Assembly (NCBI GenBank): GCA_019914945.1
Contig: CM034103.1
Span: forward strand, 15,280,785-15,344,784
Direction: 5' to 3'
Origin: Typha latifolia
Taxonomy: Eukaryota; Streptophyta; Magnoliopsida; Poales; Typhaceae
Length of the DNA: 64,000 bases
Every line of letters begins with the position of its first letter. Positions within the stretch are counted from its first letter, which is position 1. The position numbers and the translations under genes are program-made. The notes below the pieces were generated by a model, which saw only the letters and a program-made list of their open reading frames with translations, searched no databases and was not told where the DNA came from. Of the stretch, positions 26,547-39,528 are shown piece after piece.

Positions 26547-27030
26547 GGCGGCGAAGTCGAAGGCGTCTTCTTCTCCGACGTCTCCGGACCGTTGATTTGG
26601 GCTCGACTTCTATTAGGAGTCGTTCATCAGAAGTAGGAGACCTCACCGCGGCGACTGGTAGGTAGTAGGTACAGTAGTAAGAATGCTTCCGAGCGGTTGG
26701 ATTTTTTTTTTTTTTTTTTTCTTTCGAGGCTGTTAACCGTAGAGAAATAATTACTAATAAAAATTAACAAATGTTTTAGGACATTTGGCGATAGTACAGA
26801 GTTCCAATCCGTAATAAATGTTTATTTGATTGCTCGCTAAAAGTATAGTTTAATAAAATGACTCACCTTTATTAGAAAAATAAAAATAAAACTACTTTTT
26901 AGTAGGTAAAGAAACTATTTTCTTTAAGTATAATGATTTTTTTTTTTTGGCTTAACTTTCTGGTAACCAAATAAGCGTGATCGGTAGTGCACCACAAGCG
27001 CGTGAGTAAAATCATAAACTAGTTAGGCAC

Positions 27031-28728
27031 CACGTGCTGCGCACATGGAGGATATTCAAATTTCTTGAGTTATTATTTTATAAAATTTATAATGAAGATG
27101 GACAACTAATGTTTAATTTCTTTTTAAAAAAAAAAAAACTTTTAATACTTTTGGCCCAAAGATAACAATTTGGACCTTTTGCTTGCTAGGCCCATCCTAG
27201 CTAGAGAAGCCCAACCATGTATAGATATTGGGCCAAATATTTCCAAGCCTTCGACCTCTGTCCAGTAATATATATGTGTGTGATAATATCTTATGGTAAA
27301 TCCTTATATAAAAAGTTATTACTACATTCCACCAGAGGAGAGAGTGGAGGACTTATATATTCCTGCACCCATAATTAATGACAAATGTCACCCTACGCAG
27401 AGCCACGTGTGATGTCGGGCAACGTGACCAATTAGACCACACTTACACTTCCATGCGATCACATGCCATGACACCCATCACCATCACCCTCTTAATTACC
27501 CTAATTAATTCATACGTCTAACGTCTCCCCTCCCGAATAGGGTACCGAATAATCCAGCTCCTTATTCATGTGCAGGATAACTAAAAGCCACGTATGTCCA
27601 CTGCATGGCCGGGCTAACAAAGGCAAGCTAGCGAAGTGCCCGATAAAGTTGTCCACTTGTCGAACCCACCAACAGCAACGAAACCGTCCATTTGTTTTTC
27701 TTATCCAGATTTCTTATTCCGTTTCTCTCCCCCACCCACTTCTATTCTCCCTAACTCGTCCGATTGCGTAATAAGTCAGCGCACGTGGCGATAGGTTAGA
27801 CGTAAGCTGGTCGCGTCCTTGGCTTACTCATCCCCGACGAATCGCTCGGATTCTAGACGTGTCATCGACGTGGCACGACAGCGACCGAAGACTATTACCG
27901 GACCAAATCGTCCTACTACGAAATCAATACCTTTGGTTTTTATATACGACTCCGATGCCACGTGGCCGGTGTCCCCATCTTAAGACCTTCGCTGGCCTAA
28001 CCTCCACCGTTACGTACAAATTAACAATGACGATTAGACTAGCATGTCCTGTTATTTGATTTATTAACCGCAATTTTTCTAAAACCACGTCATCTAAAAA
28101 GTCCCCCTCTAGCTACGTCGACACGTTACATCAAACGTGGCTAGAACCAAACAATATATATAATATAACGTCTCTTATTGATAAGTTTTACAGAATGGTC
28201 ATTATTCGACTAATTCCATACATTTTTTTTTTTCTATTTTTTTAAGTGTGGAAGTCTTATTCATGGACAGCACTCTTAACTTAAGATTTACTCTAATGTA
28301 TCAGTATCATTGTCCAACGGTCCAGATCTGCTTCATCCGTGTCGATCCTGCGATCGAAGTGCTCTCGGCTCTAAGTATAACGTCTTAATCTCTGATTTAG
28401 ATATGTTATCCACTCACCTAATTTTCCTGTTGAAATGCCTCTTGTTGGTAGTTGGGGATTTAATTCTTCCCCTTAATCGTAGGGTCAAAAGATCACCAAG
28501 GCAGTTTTTTTTAAATTATTTATATCGGAGGGGGGTAGATTTGACATTTGATATATTATCCTCGCTATAACTACCAAACGGTCGTAGCTGCCGGCCACGT
28601 GGGTGATACACGTTTCGGGCTGTCGGGATTAGGTGCAGTCTGGAGGAGTCCACGGTCTCTATGCGACGCGAATATTAGCCCGCCACGCGGGACCCTGTCT
28701 GTGTGGATCCACGAGGTCGTGACGTGGC
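27031..28728. promoter_or_regulatory. Cluster of ACGT-core (G-box/ABRE-like) elements
   Basis: Five perfect CACGTG palindromes start at 27031, 27404, 27782, 27959 and 28596. At least eight more ACGT cores in CCACGTA, GACGTGTC, GACGTGGC, CCACGTCA and ACACGTTA contexts lie among them. ACGT cores bind plant bZIP and bHLH factors and, as ABREs, mediate abscisic acid responses when clustered. The region is 0.6-2.3 kb upstream of NF-YB and has no gene of its own. Function is inferred from motif density only. Confidence 0.5.
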
Positions 28729-28922
28729 TACGAGTACGGGCTAGGATAAGGTGGCAATGGATCCAAGCGGCCCCGCAGCAAATCCTTTCGAACAGTAGAA
28801 TCTCGCACCGGGGAATTTAAAAAGATTAGTGGAGCTAACAACGGCGTGCTTATGCCGCAAATCACGGAGATATGAAACATATGACGTCTTTTTTTTCGTA
28901 ACCAAATTTTCAATACACGAAA

Positions 28923-28945
28923 TATATATATATATATATATATAA
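28923..28945. repeat. (TA)n microsatellite
   Basis: A 23-base alternating AT run in AT-rich spacer. Confidence 0.9.
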
Positions 28946-30185
28946 GAGTTGGTAAAGGGAAAAAAAGAAATAAAAAAAAACTGTACCCTTGATGCGCCAC
29001 CTACTATTGTATACCTCGTGCCGCCGGGCGATAAAAATATATGAATAAATAATTTTTTAGAAGTGCTATAGTTTATTTTCAAGTTTTTAAAAAGAAGGTG
29101 ATGTTAGAGTAATTTCTGAAAATAATGGAGGAGTTGCTTTCGTTAATTTGTACGTGAACCAAACGATACGTTGGTAACGTTTATTGTTTGTACAACTGCA
29201 ATAAGTGGATGAGAACTACACAACACCGTATTATGGGTAGAATTTTGACTGTTTGAGTTTTTAGGTTTACTTGGAAAGAACCTTTCTTCAATCCTTTATG
29301 TATATTATTACTTTACACCCAAGTAAAGTAATACTCAATCCAAATCAAAGATAAACACTGTTCTCTTTTCACACTAGCTAATTAATTCGCTGCATTGTTA
29401 GTTTTTCTACAATAGCGAAAGACTGACAAAATTATAATAAAATATATATATATAAAGTACATCAGAAAAAATATGTTTAAAATGTTTCGGTAGCGTAAAA
29501 TAACGATGAGTATTTAAAAGTCATCCTTAATAGTAACTCGACTCATGCCTAACTTATTTTTCTTATTAAAATATAAAATATAAAAAAAATTATTGCTCTT
29601 TAACAACTTATGCTTTTAGAACAGTCGTGAGTTACTATAGTATTAAGAGTTAGAAATCATAAGTCTCAAATTCTATATGCTCTTTGCTTCAAAATATAAA
29701 ACTCCACAATTTAAAATTAAATCTATTTCTTAGACATATTAAAATATCTCAACCTAAAAATATAAAATATAGAAAGATTATATTCTCTTACAGTTAACAT
29801 TACTTCTGAGATTCAGTAATATGAACAACACTCAGGAAAGAGAGATCTAGATCCAACTTTTCTATTCTGCTTGATGAAAGAGTCATCGACTTGATCTTAA
29901 TATTGTCACAGTTCAAAGCTTGCCATTATATTTTAACCCTAGTCTACGTCGGAGTTCCGATGGCCCAGCGTGTCACTAATGTTAAAATTAGTTTTTCTCT
30001 TTTTAAGTTGTGACAGTTATTAATATATGTTTTATGTTTTTAAACGGGGGGAAAATATTCTATTCACCACTAGAACGAAGTTTTGACCGTTATGGCCGTT
30101 TGAGGGGTTAAATAACCGACACGGCAGTTAAGTGGCATTGGATCTATAGCTACAGACAAATTTGCTTTTATTTATTGCTTTTTTA

Positions 30186-30206
30186 ATATATATATATATA
30201 TATATA
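30186..30206. repeat. (TA)n microsatellite
   Basis: A 21-base alternating AT run followed by a T-run, in AT-rich spacer. Confidence 0.9.
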
Positions 30207-32793
30207 ATTTTTTTTTGTGGGTCCTATCACGTGCGACGCGTCACGAACTCGAGAGGCGTGCGAGGCGTACTGCGTGGGTCGCTCTGCACACTCGCATCTT
30301 TTAAGCCATAATTTGAGGAGAGTTTATGCCGTCGTTCTTCCCGCTAATCTTGATTACTTTTCACAATTTAAATCTAATTATTGTTGGATCGAATGCATCC
30401 GTATAAATAAAATGGAAATTATTGTTTAGAATTCGTTTTTATGTATACCCCTCTAAAATTGACATCTGAATATATTATAAATATATTTAAAAATAAATTT
30501 TAATTATATAAGTGCAATACTAAGGGCATACACCTTTTGACTTACATTTGTGAACAAGTTAAAGCCCACTTGAGAACTATAAAATTTTAAAGATGTACAT
30601 ATAAATACAAAGCTTAAAAAGATATTAACATAAAAGAAAATGTCCTTATTTTATATCACCCAAATAATCTCTCGTTCTCTTATCAACCATGCGTAACGTA
30701 TATATTTTCTAGTAGGCATCCGCGTGTTTGGTTGAAAATATAAAGCGAGTAAATTACAAGGGGCAATGGATTTGGTAATATAAATATGAGCACGAACAAT
30801 CTATTAAGCGGAATAAAATTTTAAACTAAGTTAAATGCTCTAAGATAATAAATACAAATACGACTTATTTATTCGTTTATAATCTATACACAATTATATT
30901 AAATTTAAATCCGTTTAAAATATTTGTCAAAAATTATAACCCTAAAGTCAAATATTATATGTACTTAATTGACAAATTATGTCCTTTATGATAGGTGAAG
31001 CCATAACTAACGACCAGCAAACAATATCATAACCACTATTTATCTTTATCGCGTGACCACTTATTTTTTTTACTACTAGTGCTAGCTAACAGTGGTATGA
31101 TGTTTAATTGCATATGCTTAAAGCAATCCAGATTTGTTAGTTAGAATGTCAATATGCAGAAATTCACAATCTCTTCCTTTTATTTCACTCTCCTTTATAT
31201 TTGCAAGCTTAATTTGTTAGTCATCGAACTGTATAAATTATTAAAAAATCTAAAAAAAATGTCATATAGTCTCATAATTAGAGTATTATTATTGTTATGG
31301 TATTTTATAAATTACATTTTATATTTTATAATTTATATTTTGTCTTTGATGATTTTGTATTTGTTTTTGATCTTATTTTGACTAACTGATATCGATTAAA
31401 TTACTAAAATATTCGCACCATTAAAATAAGGATTTAAATAAGAAAATAGATAAAATAGATGATATAATTTTTAAAATTATATTATTATTATTATTATTTA
31501 TAAATTAGCAGGCGCAAATAAAATGTGACAGTTGGGCCGGGCATCATCCAATAAGGAGGGTCCTTTTTGGCTCAGCGCCGTAGATATCGGCAGAGAGAAT
31601 CCCATTCTCTCAGGTAAAGTCGGTGCCCGTGAATGTCATGATGCATTGGACGAAGAACGACCTCCTCGTGCCACGCACATGCTTTTCATGTCAGTGCTGT
31701 AACATGCACTTTCTTCTATTATTTATTTATTTATTTTATTTTATTTTACACGTTGATTCGTTCCTAGATTTTTTACTCCCTTAAAAATAGTTAAAAGAAT
31801 ATAATCTGGCTCTATTTACCAATTACAAGCTTAATTTTTGGGTAAAAGAAGGGAAAACATGGAGATAGTCAAAAAGAATTAGGCTGGGCTCGGCCAGAAT
31901 CTTTTTGACTCTTGCCATGCCGTACGAGCCGCCTTGAGACCGAGTCTCGGCGAGGCGAATGGGACAGGAGATACGTCAGGGGCCTCTCCGAGGAGAGATT
32001 AGGAAAATGCCAAAGCTCGATTCAAAGGTTTTAGGGGTTGGTCATGTGTTGTTAACGTTTAATTAATGCGGATAATCTAGTTTAACTCATCATTAGTCAC
32101 ATCCAATTAGGATTTATGAGTAATAATAATTTGTGGCGATTAGGTTCGTACTGTTCACGTCTTCTTTAAAATGAGCAACACTAGCGTTCTAGATATCTTA
32201 TCCAATTAGAGAGCCCAGGATCATATGTTACATCAGGTAAGGCATGTGAATTGAGAGTTGATGATGTCCTCATCCACGCCATGCTTATGTTAATGCAGAC
32301 AACTTGATATTTTCCCAACATCATGTGACATGAACATCCATCTACCAGGCCTAATGGGAATTTTATGTGACTGTATTTTGACTGAAGGTAATTTGTGAAT
32401 AATAATAAGGAGTTTTTTTTTTTTTTTTTTTTTTTCGTTGCAAAAGTTAAGGTTAAGAATGTCCGAATATATTCAAACGGAGCTCCTTATTTTCTCATTC
32501 TAACTTTGAAGAGAAGATACGCTAAAGTCATTTATGACTATGATCGTTATCGGTTAATTGCATTTAGAAAAAATAATATTTATAATTGATAATATTTTTC
32601 ATTCTCGACTTAAGCTTTTTAGAGTAGATTATAAATGATTATGTTATGTTTATTTTAGAGATAAAAAAAAAGGTTTAAAAAAAAAGAACTATTTAAATTT
32701 AGGTTTAATTTAAGAGTTGCGAGGGAGCACTGTGGCACTGTGCACTGTGCTCCCGGGTTTGGAGAGGGAGAGAGGTTTTTGGGCTTCGGCGAG

Positions 32794-32862
32794 TATTTAA
32801 CACCCCCCCGCCTTCGCCTTTCTTATTCGTCTCTTCCTTCTTGACTCTCTCTCTCTCTCTCT
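32794..32862 (+). promoter_or_regulatory. Putative CTP synthase core promoter and CT-rich leader
   Basis: TATTTAA at 32794-32800 could act as a TATA element. A CT microsatellite, (CT)9 at 32845-32862, follows about 50 bases later, which fits a pyrimidine-rich 5' leader. The first ATG of the coding frame is at 33033, 233 bases after the TATTTAA. Confidence 0.4.
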
Positions 32863-33032
32863 ACACGTAGCCAGGACGCGCTTTTGCCGCTGCTACCTTT
32901 CTCTGCTCTGTCTCCACTCCAGTGACCTCTCTATCTCTCCGCGCCGTGGAAAGAGTCGTATCTTTTGCTTACTGCGCTCTTGGGTTGGATTTTTGTCTTC
33001 CCAATCCTGGTCTTCGTGAAGCGTGGAGGGAG

Positions 33033-36000
33033 ATGAAGTACGTATTGGTAACCGGGGGAGTGGTGAGTGGGTTGGGAAAAGGGGTGACTGCGAGCAGCAT
33101 CGGGGTCGTCCTCAAGGCATGCGGACTCCGTGTTACTTCGATAAAGATTGGTACTTGATTCCAAATACCTTTTCTTTTGTTGTTGTTGTTGAGAGTTCTG
33201 ATTCAAAAAACGTTATTTTTAGCACTTTCCTTTGAAAAGGAGCCGACCTTCTGTGTAGTGAGGTCTTTTAACAGAAGTTATGTGTTCTTCTTGGCCAAAA
33301 TAACCGTTACTAAAGTGATAATTGTTTGTTATTTCCTGTATTTGGGAACTGTCAACTTAGGATTTTGTTCCTTGGTAATCAAACTTGTTCCTTCGGGAAA
33401 ATGGTTACTGTTCTTCGCCTTTTCTTCAGTGTTCGGCTGAGGAAATCTATATCAAAAGGTTTAGAGCTTGGGATGTACTCGTTTTTTTTTTTTTTTTTTT
33501 TTTTTTTTTGGTTCCGTTTTTATACTTAGCACAATCGAAGTGCGTTTTTGCTCCCTCCTTTTCTAGTCAAGATGAGCCACTTTCTCGTACTTAGAATCTT
33601 CTCTTCGTCTGCAATGTTTTGCCCTTTTTTCTTCTCTTGACTAGAATCAGATATTATTAGTTCTCTGATAGGGTCAGAATTCATCCTCCAGTTCCGTCGT
33701 AAGTATTCGTTTTTGACATAATAACTGAAATATAGTATGAAACATATCTGTAGGGACAAGTCAATAAATTTGTAGTACTTTGATTTGTTTCTTTCCTCGA
33801 TTCTCGATGTAGGAGTTAGTGATTTGATGCAAAATTTATTTGTCTTGTTCAATCTTGATGAGGATAAGTCATGCTTGCTCTACATGTCGCACTTGTGCAG
33901 ATCCCTATCTCAATACTGATGCTGGAACGATGTCTCCATTTGAGCATGGTGAAGTGTTTGTTTTGGACGACGGTGGCGAGGTAAAAAAAATTGTGGCTGA
34001 TCGTGTTACTTGCCTCTAATTATTTTCTGTACAGAGGTTTTATAACCAAAACGCTCTAACTCTTCAACACTTTCCCTCTTTCCTCTATAACAAACTGTAC
34101 TTATAATTAGATTTATTTCATTTTGAAGGTGGACCTGGATCTTGGAAATTATGAAAGGTTTCTAGATATTAAACTGACTCGTGACAACAATATAACCACC
34201 GGAAAGATTTATCAGGTACTCAAACTCTTCCGCCCCTATTGATGATATGAATGTTCTGCATTTAGTCCAATTTTAACCAAAAGTTATTTTATGAACTTTT
34301 GTGTCTGAGGTAGCTTATTGCCACTTGAAAAGAACAACTCAGGAACCATTCAGATGAGACACAAAATGAATTAATTACATATCTTATACTGCTGGAGGCA
34401 TTTGCCATCTTGAGTATTTCAATAAGAAAAACCTCCTTTTAAATATATTCACTACTTGGGTGTTGCATTGACAACCCAAAGAAGAATGGACGTCTTAACT
34501 AGTTATTTGCAGTCAGTACTGGTTCTGTTGTATCCCTCTATATTAAATGAGAAATTTGAAAAACAATGCTTTCGGCAAAGCTTGTTTACAACTTACAAGT
34601 CCTTGATACTGAAACATCAGTGGATCTCACATGAGAAACTGAGATGCAAAGTCATGGCTTTGGTATCTTTATGACTAGTCACCGGCTCTTGGTCTGCCTC
34701 CTTTCCAAGTTAGTTAATATTTTCTTTTTTCCCCTTTTGTATTGGTTCTCAATGACAGTCAGTCATCAACAAGGAAAGGAAGGGAGATTATTTGGGGAAA
34801 ACAGTCCAGGTATGATTTGCTTCTCACATCAGTTCTGTTGATTCATTGTGTGCTTTTTGGGTGTCTTGTGCATGGATATTTTTCATGGTGTTCTGAATCT
34901 GTATTATTGTTTCTACTTTAAGGTCGTGCCGCACATTACAGATGCCATACAAGAGTGGATTGAATGCGTAGCAATGATTCCTGTAGATGGCAAAGAAGGC
35001 CCAGCTGATGTTTGTGTTATAGAACTGGGTGGAACTATAGGTGAATATAACTTTAAAATAGGTCAAAATGTAAAAGATAAGTGATATATATTTCAATGCT
35101 ATTTAAATTCTTTTGTGAGTTTTTAATTTGCTTAGTAGTTCCCATAGTTGTGTAAGCATGCGGTGCAGGAGCTACGTTCTTTTCGCCGCATAACGACAAT
35201 GGCATTCTTGATGCAGGGGATATTGAATCAATGCCATTTATTGAAGCTTTGGGTCAATTCTCTTATCGTGTTGGTGAGAAAATTGCATGACAATAGTTTT
35301 TCTATATGTCACATTTGTTTTCTTACACCATTACGCATTATGTTTTTCTCCTAATGGTTATTTTTCCAGGCCGCGGTAACTTCTGTTTAGTTCATGTCAG
35401 TCTTGTTCCAGTTTTGAATGTTGTTGGTGAACAGGTAAGTCTCAATGCTGTTTATAACTATATATTGGTGTTAATGCTGGAGTTTACATTCTTTTTGCTG
35501 GAACTTAGTAGTTGTCTTCACCAGAATAGGTATGATATATTGGTTTTGGACTTTTAGTGATAATTCATACTTTCTTGCAGAAAACTAAGCCAACGCAACA
35601 CAGCGTGAGGGGGCTCAGAGGACTTGGGCTGACACCAGATATTTTAGCTTGCCGCAGTGCTAAGGTTCCAGCTGGACCCTTTTTTCGCTTCCATAACCTC
35701 CCAAGTTCTGCTATTTCCTTTGGTTCCGTTATTGTGGTCTATGACAGTTCCTTTCATTGTTTTTGATAGGCGCTGGATGAAAATGTGAAAGATAAACTAT
35801 CACAATTTTGCCATGTTCCGGTAGTATACCAACTAATAGTTATTTATGTATGTATTTTTTGCAACTGAAGTCTTCTGGGTTTTTTGACACTAACTAGCAT
35901 TATTCATTTCTCAGGCAGCAAACATTGTTACTTTGTATGATGTTTCAAACATTTGGCGCATTCCTCTATTGTTAAGGGTATTGTCCATCTCAGTTCCAAT

Positions 36001-38450
36001 ATATTGGAGGAACTGTTTCAATGGATTTGAAGCTATTCCTAGTTTATTTAATTTAACTCTAATCCCCTTGCAGGACCAAAAGGCACATGAAGCTATTATG
36101 AAAGTATTGAACCTCCAAAGGTTTGTCTCGTCTACTTGCTTGATTTTTTTTCTTTCAATCTCTTCCAACAATCAAAATTGTGGATTCTCTCTCTCAGTGA
36201 TATTATGTAAAAGGCACTTGTATGTGTGTTGGCAGAGCTGCTCTGGAACCCATGTTGGATGAATGGACAGAAAGGGCTAGAATTTGTGATGGCTTACAGG
36301 ATCCTGTCAGTTCCTTTTTCATCTGCTCTTTTATATATCTTGAATTGTGATTTCATATCATGATATTGACTTGACTTTAACTCTTCAGGTCAGGATTGCC
36401 ATGGTTGGAAAGTATACCGGCCTTTCTGATTCGTACCTCTCTGTCCTAAAGGTGAAAGGCATCCCTCAGTCTCTATTTCTTGCTGCTCAAATTTGAGATA
36501 TACATACATACACAAAAATCTTTCCTTTTCTCCTACAAGTGAACCACAATAAGGAATTATTGTTATTTTTTATCTTTTTACGGGGCCTACTTATCTTTTC
36601 ACCATTCCAACTCACCCTGCTAGCCAAACAGCGGGTGCATCTCTTATGTTTTATTCTCACACTATCTGGTATCTGCTACCTCAGGTTCATTGTTTTTGTT
36701 ATTTGATTTACTTGTCAAATTGTCATTGTATTTCAGGCCCTTTTGCATGCATCTGTTGTTTGCCGTCGGAAACTTGTGGTGGATTGGGTTCCTTCTTCTG
36801 ATCTTGAAGATGAAACTGCCAAAGAGGTCTGTACATTGTCTGACTTCTACTGTTTATGTCTTGCTGGATCTCCTGCATTGATGATTGAGATGGTTTCATT
36901 GTGCAGGCACCTGATGCTTACAGGAAAGCATGGAATCTACTAAAGGTGAGGAGCTCACTTGTACTTATTTACAGAATTATTCTTTCTTTCTAGAATGGAT
37001 GGAAATCTATGGTTCTTTTTACTACAATAGTTATTAGATGTGTGATTTTTTTTAGCCATCTGAGATTTTTCCAACTCAGGGTGCAGATGGGGTACTAGTT
37101 CCAGGGGGTTTTGGAGACAGAGGGGTGCAAGGGAAAATACTAGCAGCTAAATATGCCCGTGAAAACAATGTTCCTTTTCTAGGCATTTGTCTTGGCATGC
37201 AAATTGCTGTAATCGAGTATGCTCGTTCTGTTTTGAATTTGAAGGATGCGAACAGCACTGAGTTCGATCCTGATACAACGACACCATGTGTTGTTTTCAT
37301 GCCAGAGGTATTGTTACCATTCTTCATAAAGTTAGCTTTGATATCTTCCTTGACACTAAATTAAGATTTTTCCTACGTATCGTGCAAACTTTTTTACAGG
37401 GTTCCAAAACTCATATGGGTGGAACAATGCGACTTGGGTCAAGGAGGACATTTTTCCAAGTTACTGACTGCAAATCTTTTAAACTGTGAGAACACACATC
37501 CTTTGAACTCTAATTGTCTTGTTATCTTATATTAGTTTGCATTTGAAGTATTCCTTCAAATTTATTTGAAATCTGTAAACTTTATTTAAACCTTCTTTAT
37601 TAGGTACGGTAAAGTCAGCTATGTAGATGAACGACATCGACATAGATATGAGGTTTGTCCAAATAATTTTATCGTTTGACATCTGGTTTAAGACTCGACT
37701 TTTGAGTTGCATCATTAAATGCCACGTAGATGATGGTACTCTCATGTACTCTTACTTTTATTATACGATGATTTCTTACCTATATTTTTCTGTATCGTTA
37801 CATATTATTATAGGTAAATCCTGACATGGTCCCAGAATTTGAAAGAGCAGGTGTGTTGTTTGTTGGTAAAGATGGAAGTGGAAGACGTATGGAGGTATGG
37901 ATTTAAAGACTTGCTAACTTTTAAGAAATTTATGATTTGCGATAACATTATCTTCTGATACTCATGGATATAAATTAATGTGTGCAGATTATTGAACTCC
38001 CTGCTCACCCATTTTTTGTTGGCGTCCAATTTCATCCGGAGTTTAAGTCAAGACCTGGATATCCCTCTGCACTTTTCTTAGGTAATGCTCTGTTTAGGAA
38101 TTGCCTGCCTTGCATAATCGAAGGTCTAATTTCCTTCTCAATTAAGACGTTCTTATAGATTTAGGTGGGAAAGTTCTTTGTTGATGCCAAATTTCAAAAT
38201 TTATCCTATAGCGGAGCACATAGTTTAGTTATTTCTCTATTTGTACTTTCTGACAGGACTAATAGCTGCATCATCTGGACAATTGGATTCCTTTCTGCAT
38301 AATCCGAGGCCTGGTATTCCGACGACTAGAAGTTCCCCAAGCAATGGTAGTCTAGCACCAAAACCTTATCAAAATGGACACGTAAAGAAGCCCGCAAAGA
38401 GCCTAGTAAATGGAAACTACTACGCCAATGGCAATGGTGTGCATGTCTAG
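33033..38450 (+). CDS. CTPS: CTP synthase
   Basis: CTP synthase makes CTP from UTP, ATP and glutamine in the cytosol and can assemble into filaments. The 21 exons are 33033-33150, 33901-33980, 34129-34215, 34759-34809, 34923-35040, 35217-35273, 35370-35434, 35581-35664, 35770-35820, 35915-35977, 36074-36120, 36236-36305, 36389-36451, 36737-36826, 36907-36945, 37080-37307, 37400-37485, 37604-37652, 37814-37894, 37988-38081 and 38257-38450; all phases close, giving 604 residues. The synthetase domain opens with [17 protein letters not shown] (P-loop). It includes [20 protein letters not shown] and [13 protein letters not shown]. The glutaminase domain (class I amidotransferase) has nucleophile C398 in GICLGMQ and H525/E527 in FHPEF. 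The Asn/Gly-rich C-terminal tail is typical of plant forms. The in-frame sequence before the ATG is open for about 37 codons but has no ATG. Intron 1 holds a 28-T run. Confidence 0.97.
33482..33509. repeat. Poly-T run in CTP synthase intron 1
   Basis: Twenty-eight consecutive T residues on the sense strand inside the 750-bp first intron. Its length is probably unstable and may be misassembled. Confidence 0.85.
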
Positions 38451-39528
38451 CATGAGCCGAAGTGACATGGATTTGTGGCTTTTGGTTTGTTTTCGGGTTT
38501 TCAACGTCAATTTTGTGCTGTCTTGCTTGGATTTCTCTTTGGGTCGATCGAGCAGCGAAAAGTTCTGTATCTCTGTGTACTGTAGCAGGGATGGTGCTTG
38601 TTCCAGTGTTTTAGGAAGGAACGGCTTTGGATCTTTTTAAAGTGAGACAGTAGTTTTTAGTGTGGTTCAGTGTTCTGCTTTTTGGTAGGCTGACATGTTT
38701 TCAGACGGACTTTGGCATGTTTACCTGTATATTGGGAGAATTTATTATAGCCACCAAATATATGAAAGTTTGTTAACTTCGCAGGAGAGTGCTGTTGCTG
38801 ATATTTTATTTTTAAGCTGGACAACCTCTCTAGTAATTGATTATGTTTGCATAAATTTTACCTTCTGCAGACCTTGCATCAATGGCGTCTGGACAAATAA
38901 ACACGTTTATTGCTAGTTGCTAGTTATCTTGTAACGGCTTCTGTTGCACTATAAAGCTGAAGACAGGACAGATTCTAATTTTAAACGTTGAACCTCTTTC
39001 TAGATCTCAGAATTATACTTACAGAAGGATTTGGAATTACATAAAAAATGTAACAATAATTTACACTGAAGCAAAGCCAATAATTTCTTAATACACTTGT
39101 TGAACAATATGTGCATACATTTCCTTTTTTAATTCGGATATCAGATGGCTGCAAACGGAGTAAGAACACAGCAGATTCATATTTGTTCTACAGTACTGAT
39201 GATGGAGCACCACAAAAGGAAGAAGCCTGAGATGTCTGACAAAACTCATCATAGAGGGGCTCGATCATTAAGATTCTGTTTCAGCATAGGCCGTTGCATG
39301 AAGCATCCAGTTCGGAAAGCAGTAGACTTCTCCATTAGCTGCACAGTAATGCTTTTGGTAAAGTCAATCTGGAGCTGAACACCTCTTCATAATTGTCTAA
39401 GTCATGTATTTACTTTTAGGGAGTAAGCAATTCAAGAAAGAAGAACCGAAGAATATCATGCTACTGTAAGTGTTTCGATCAGAGAATCAGCTTCCCGCAA
39501 GGTTTAGAAGTTAGCCAAAAAATAAAAA
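38451..39528. other. Convergent 3' flanks, CTP synthase / S2P
   Basis: About 1.1 kb between the stop codons of two converging genes. It should contain both 3' UTRs. No coding exon or RNA gene was recognised. Confidence 0.6.

Larger units (their letters stand above)
26416..33032. other. Large intergenic region, NF-YB / CTP synthase
   Basis: About 6.6 kb between two divergent genes, with no recognised coding exon, RNA gene or transposon protein. The left third is more GC-rich and holds a cluster of ACGT-core elements (27031-28728). The rest is very AT-rich with TA microsatellites (28923-28945, 30186-30206) and poly-T runs (26702-26720, 32413-32435). The right end holds the CTP synthase core promoter. 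Confidence 0.5.

Noticed and set aside
32922..33032. N-terminal extension of CTP synthase
   Set aside because: The frame is open but has no ATG before 33033, and MKYVLVTGG is the conserved start.
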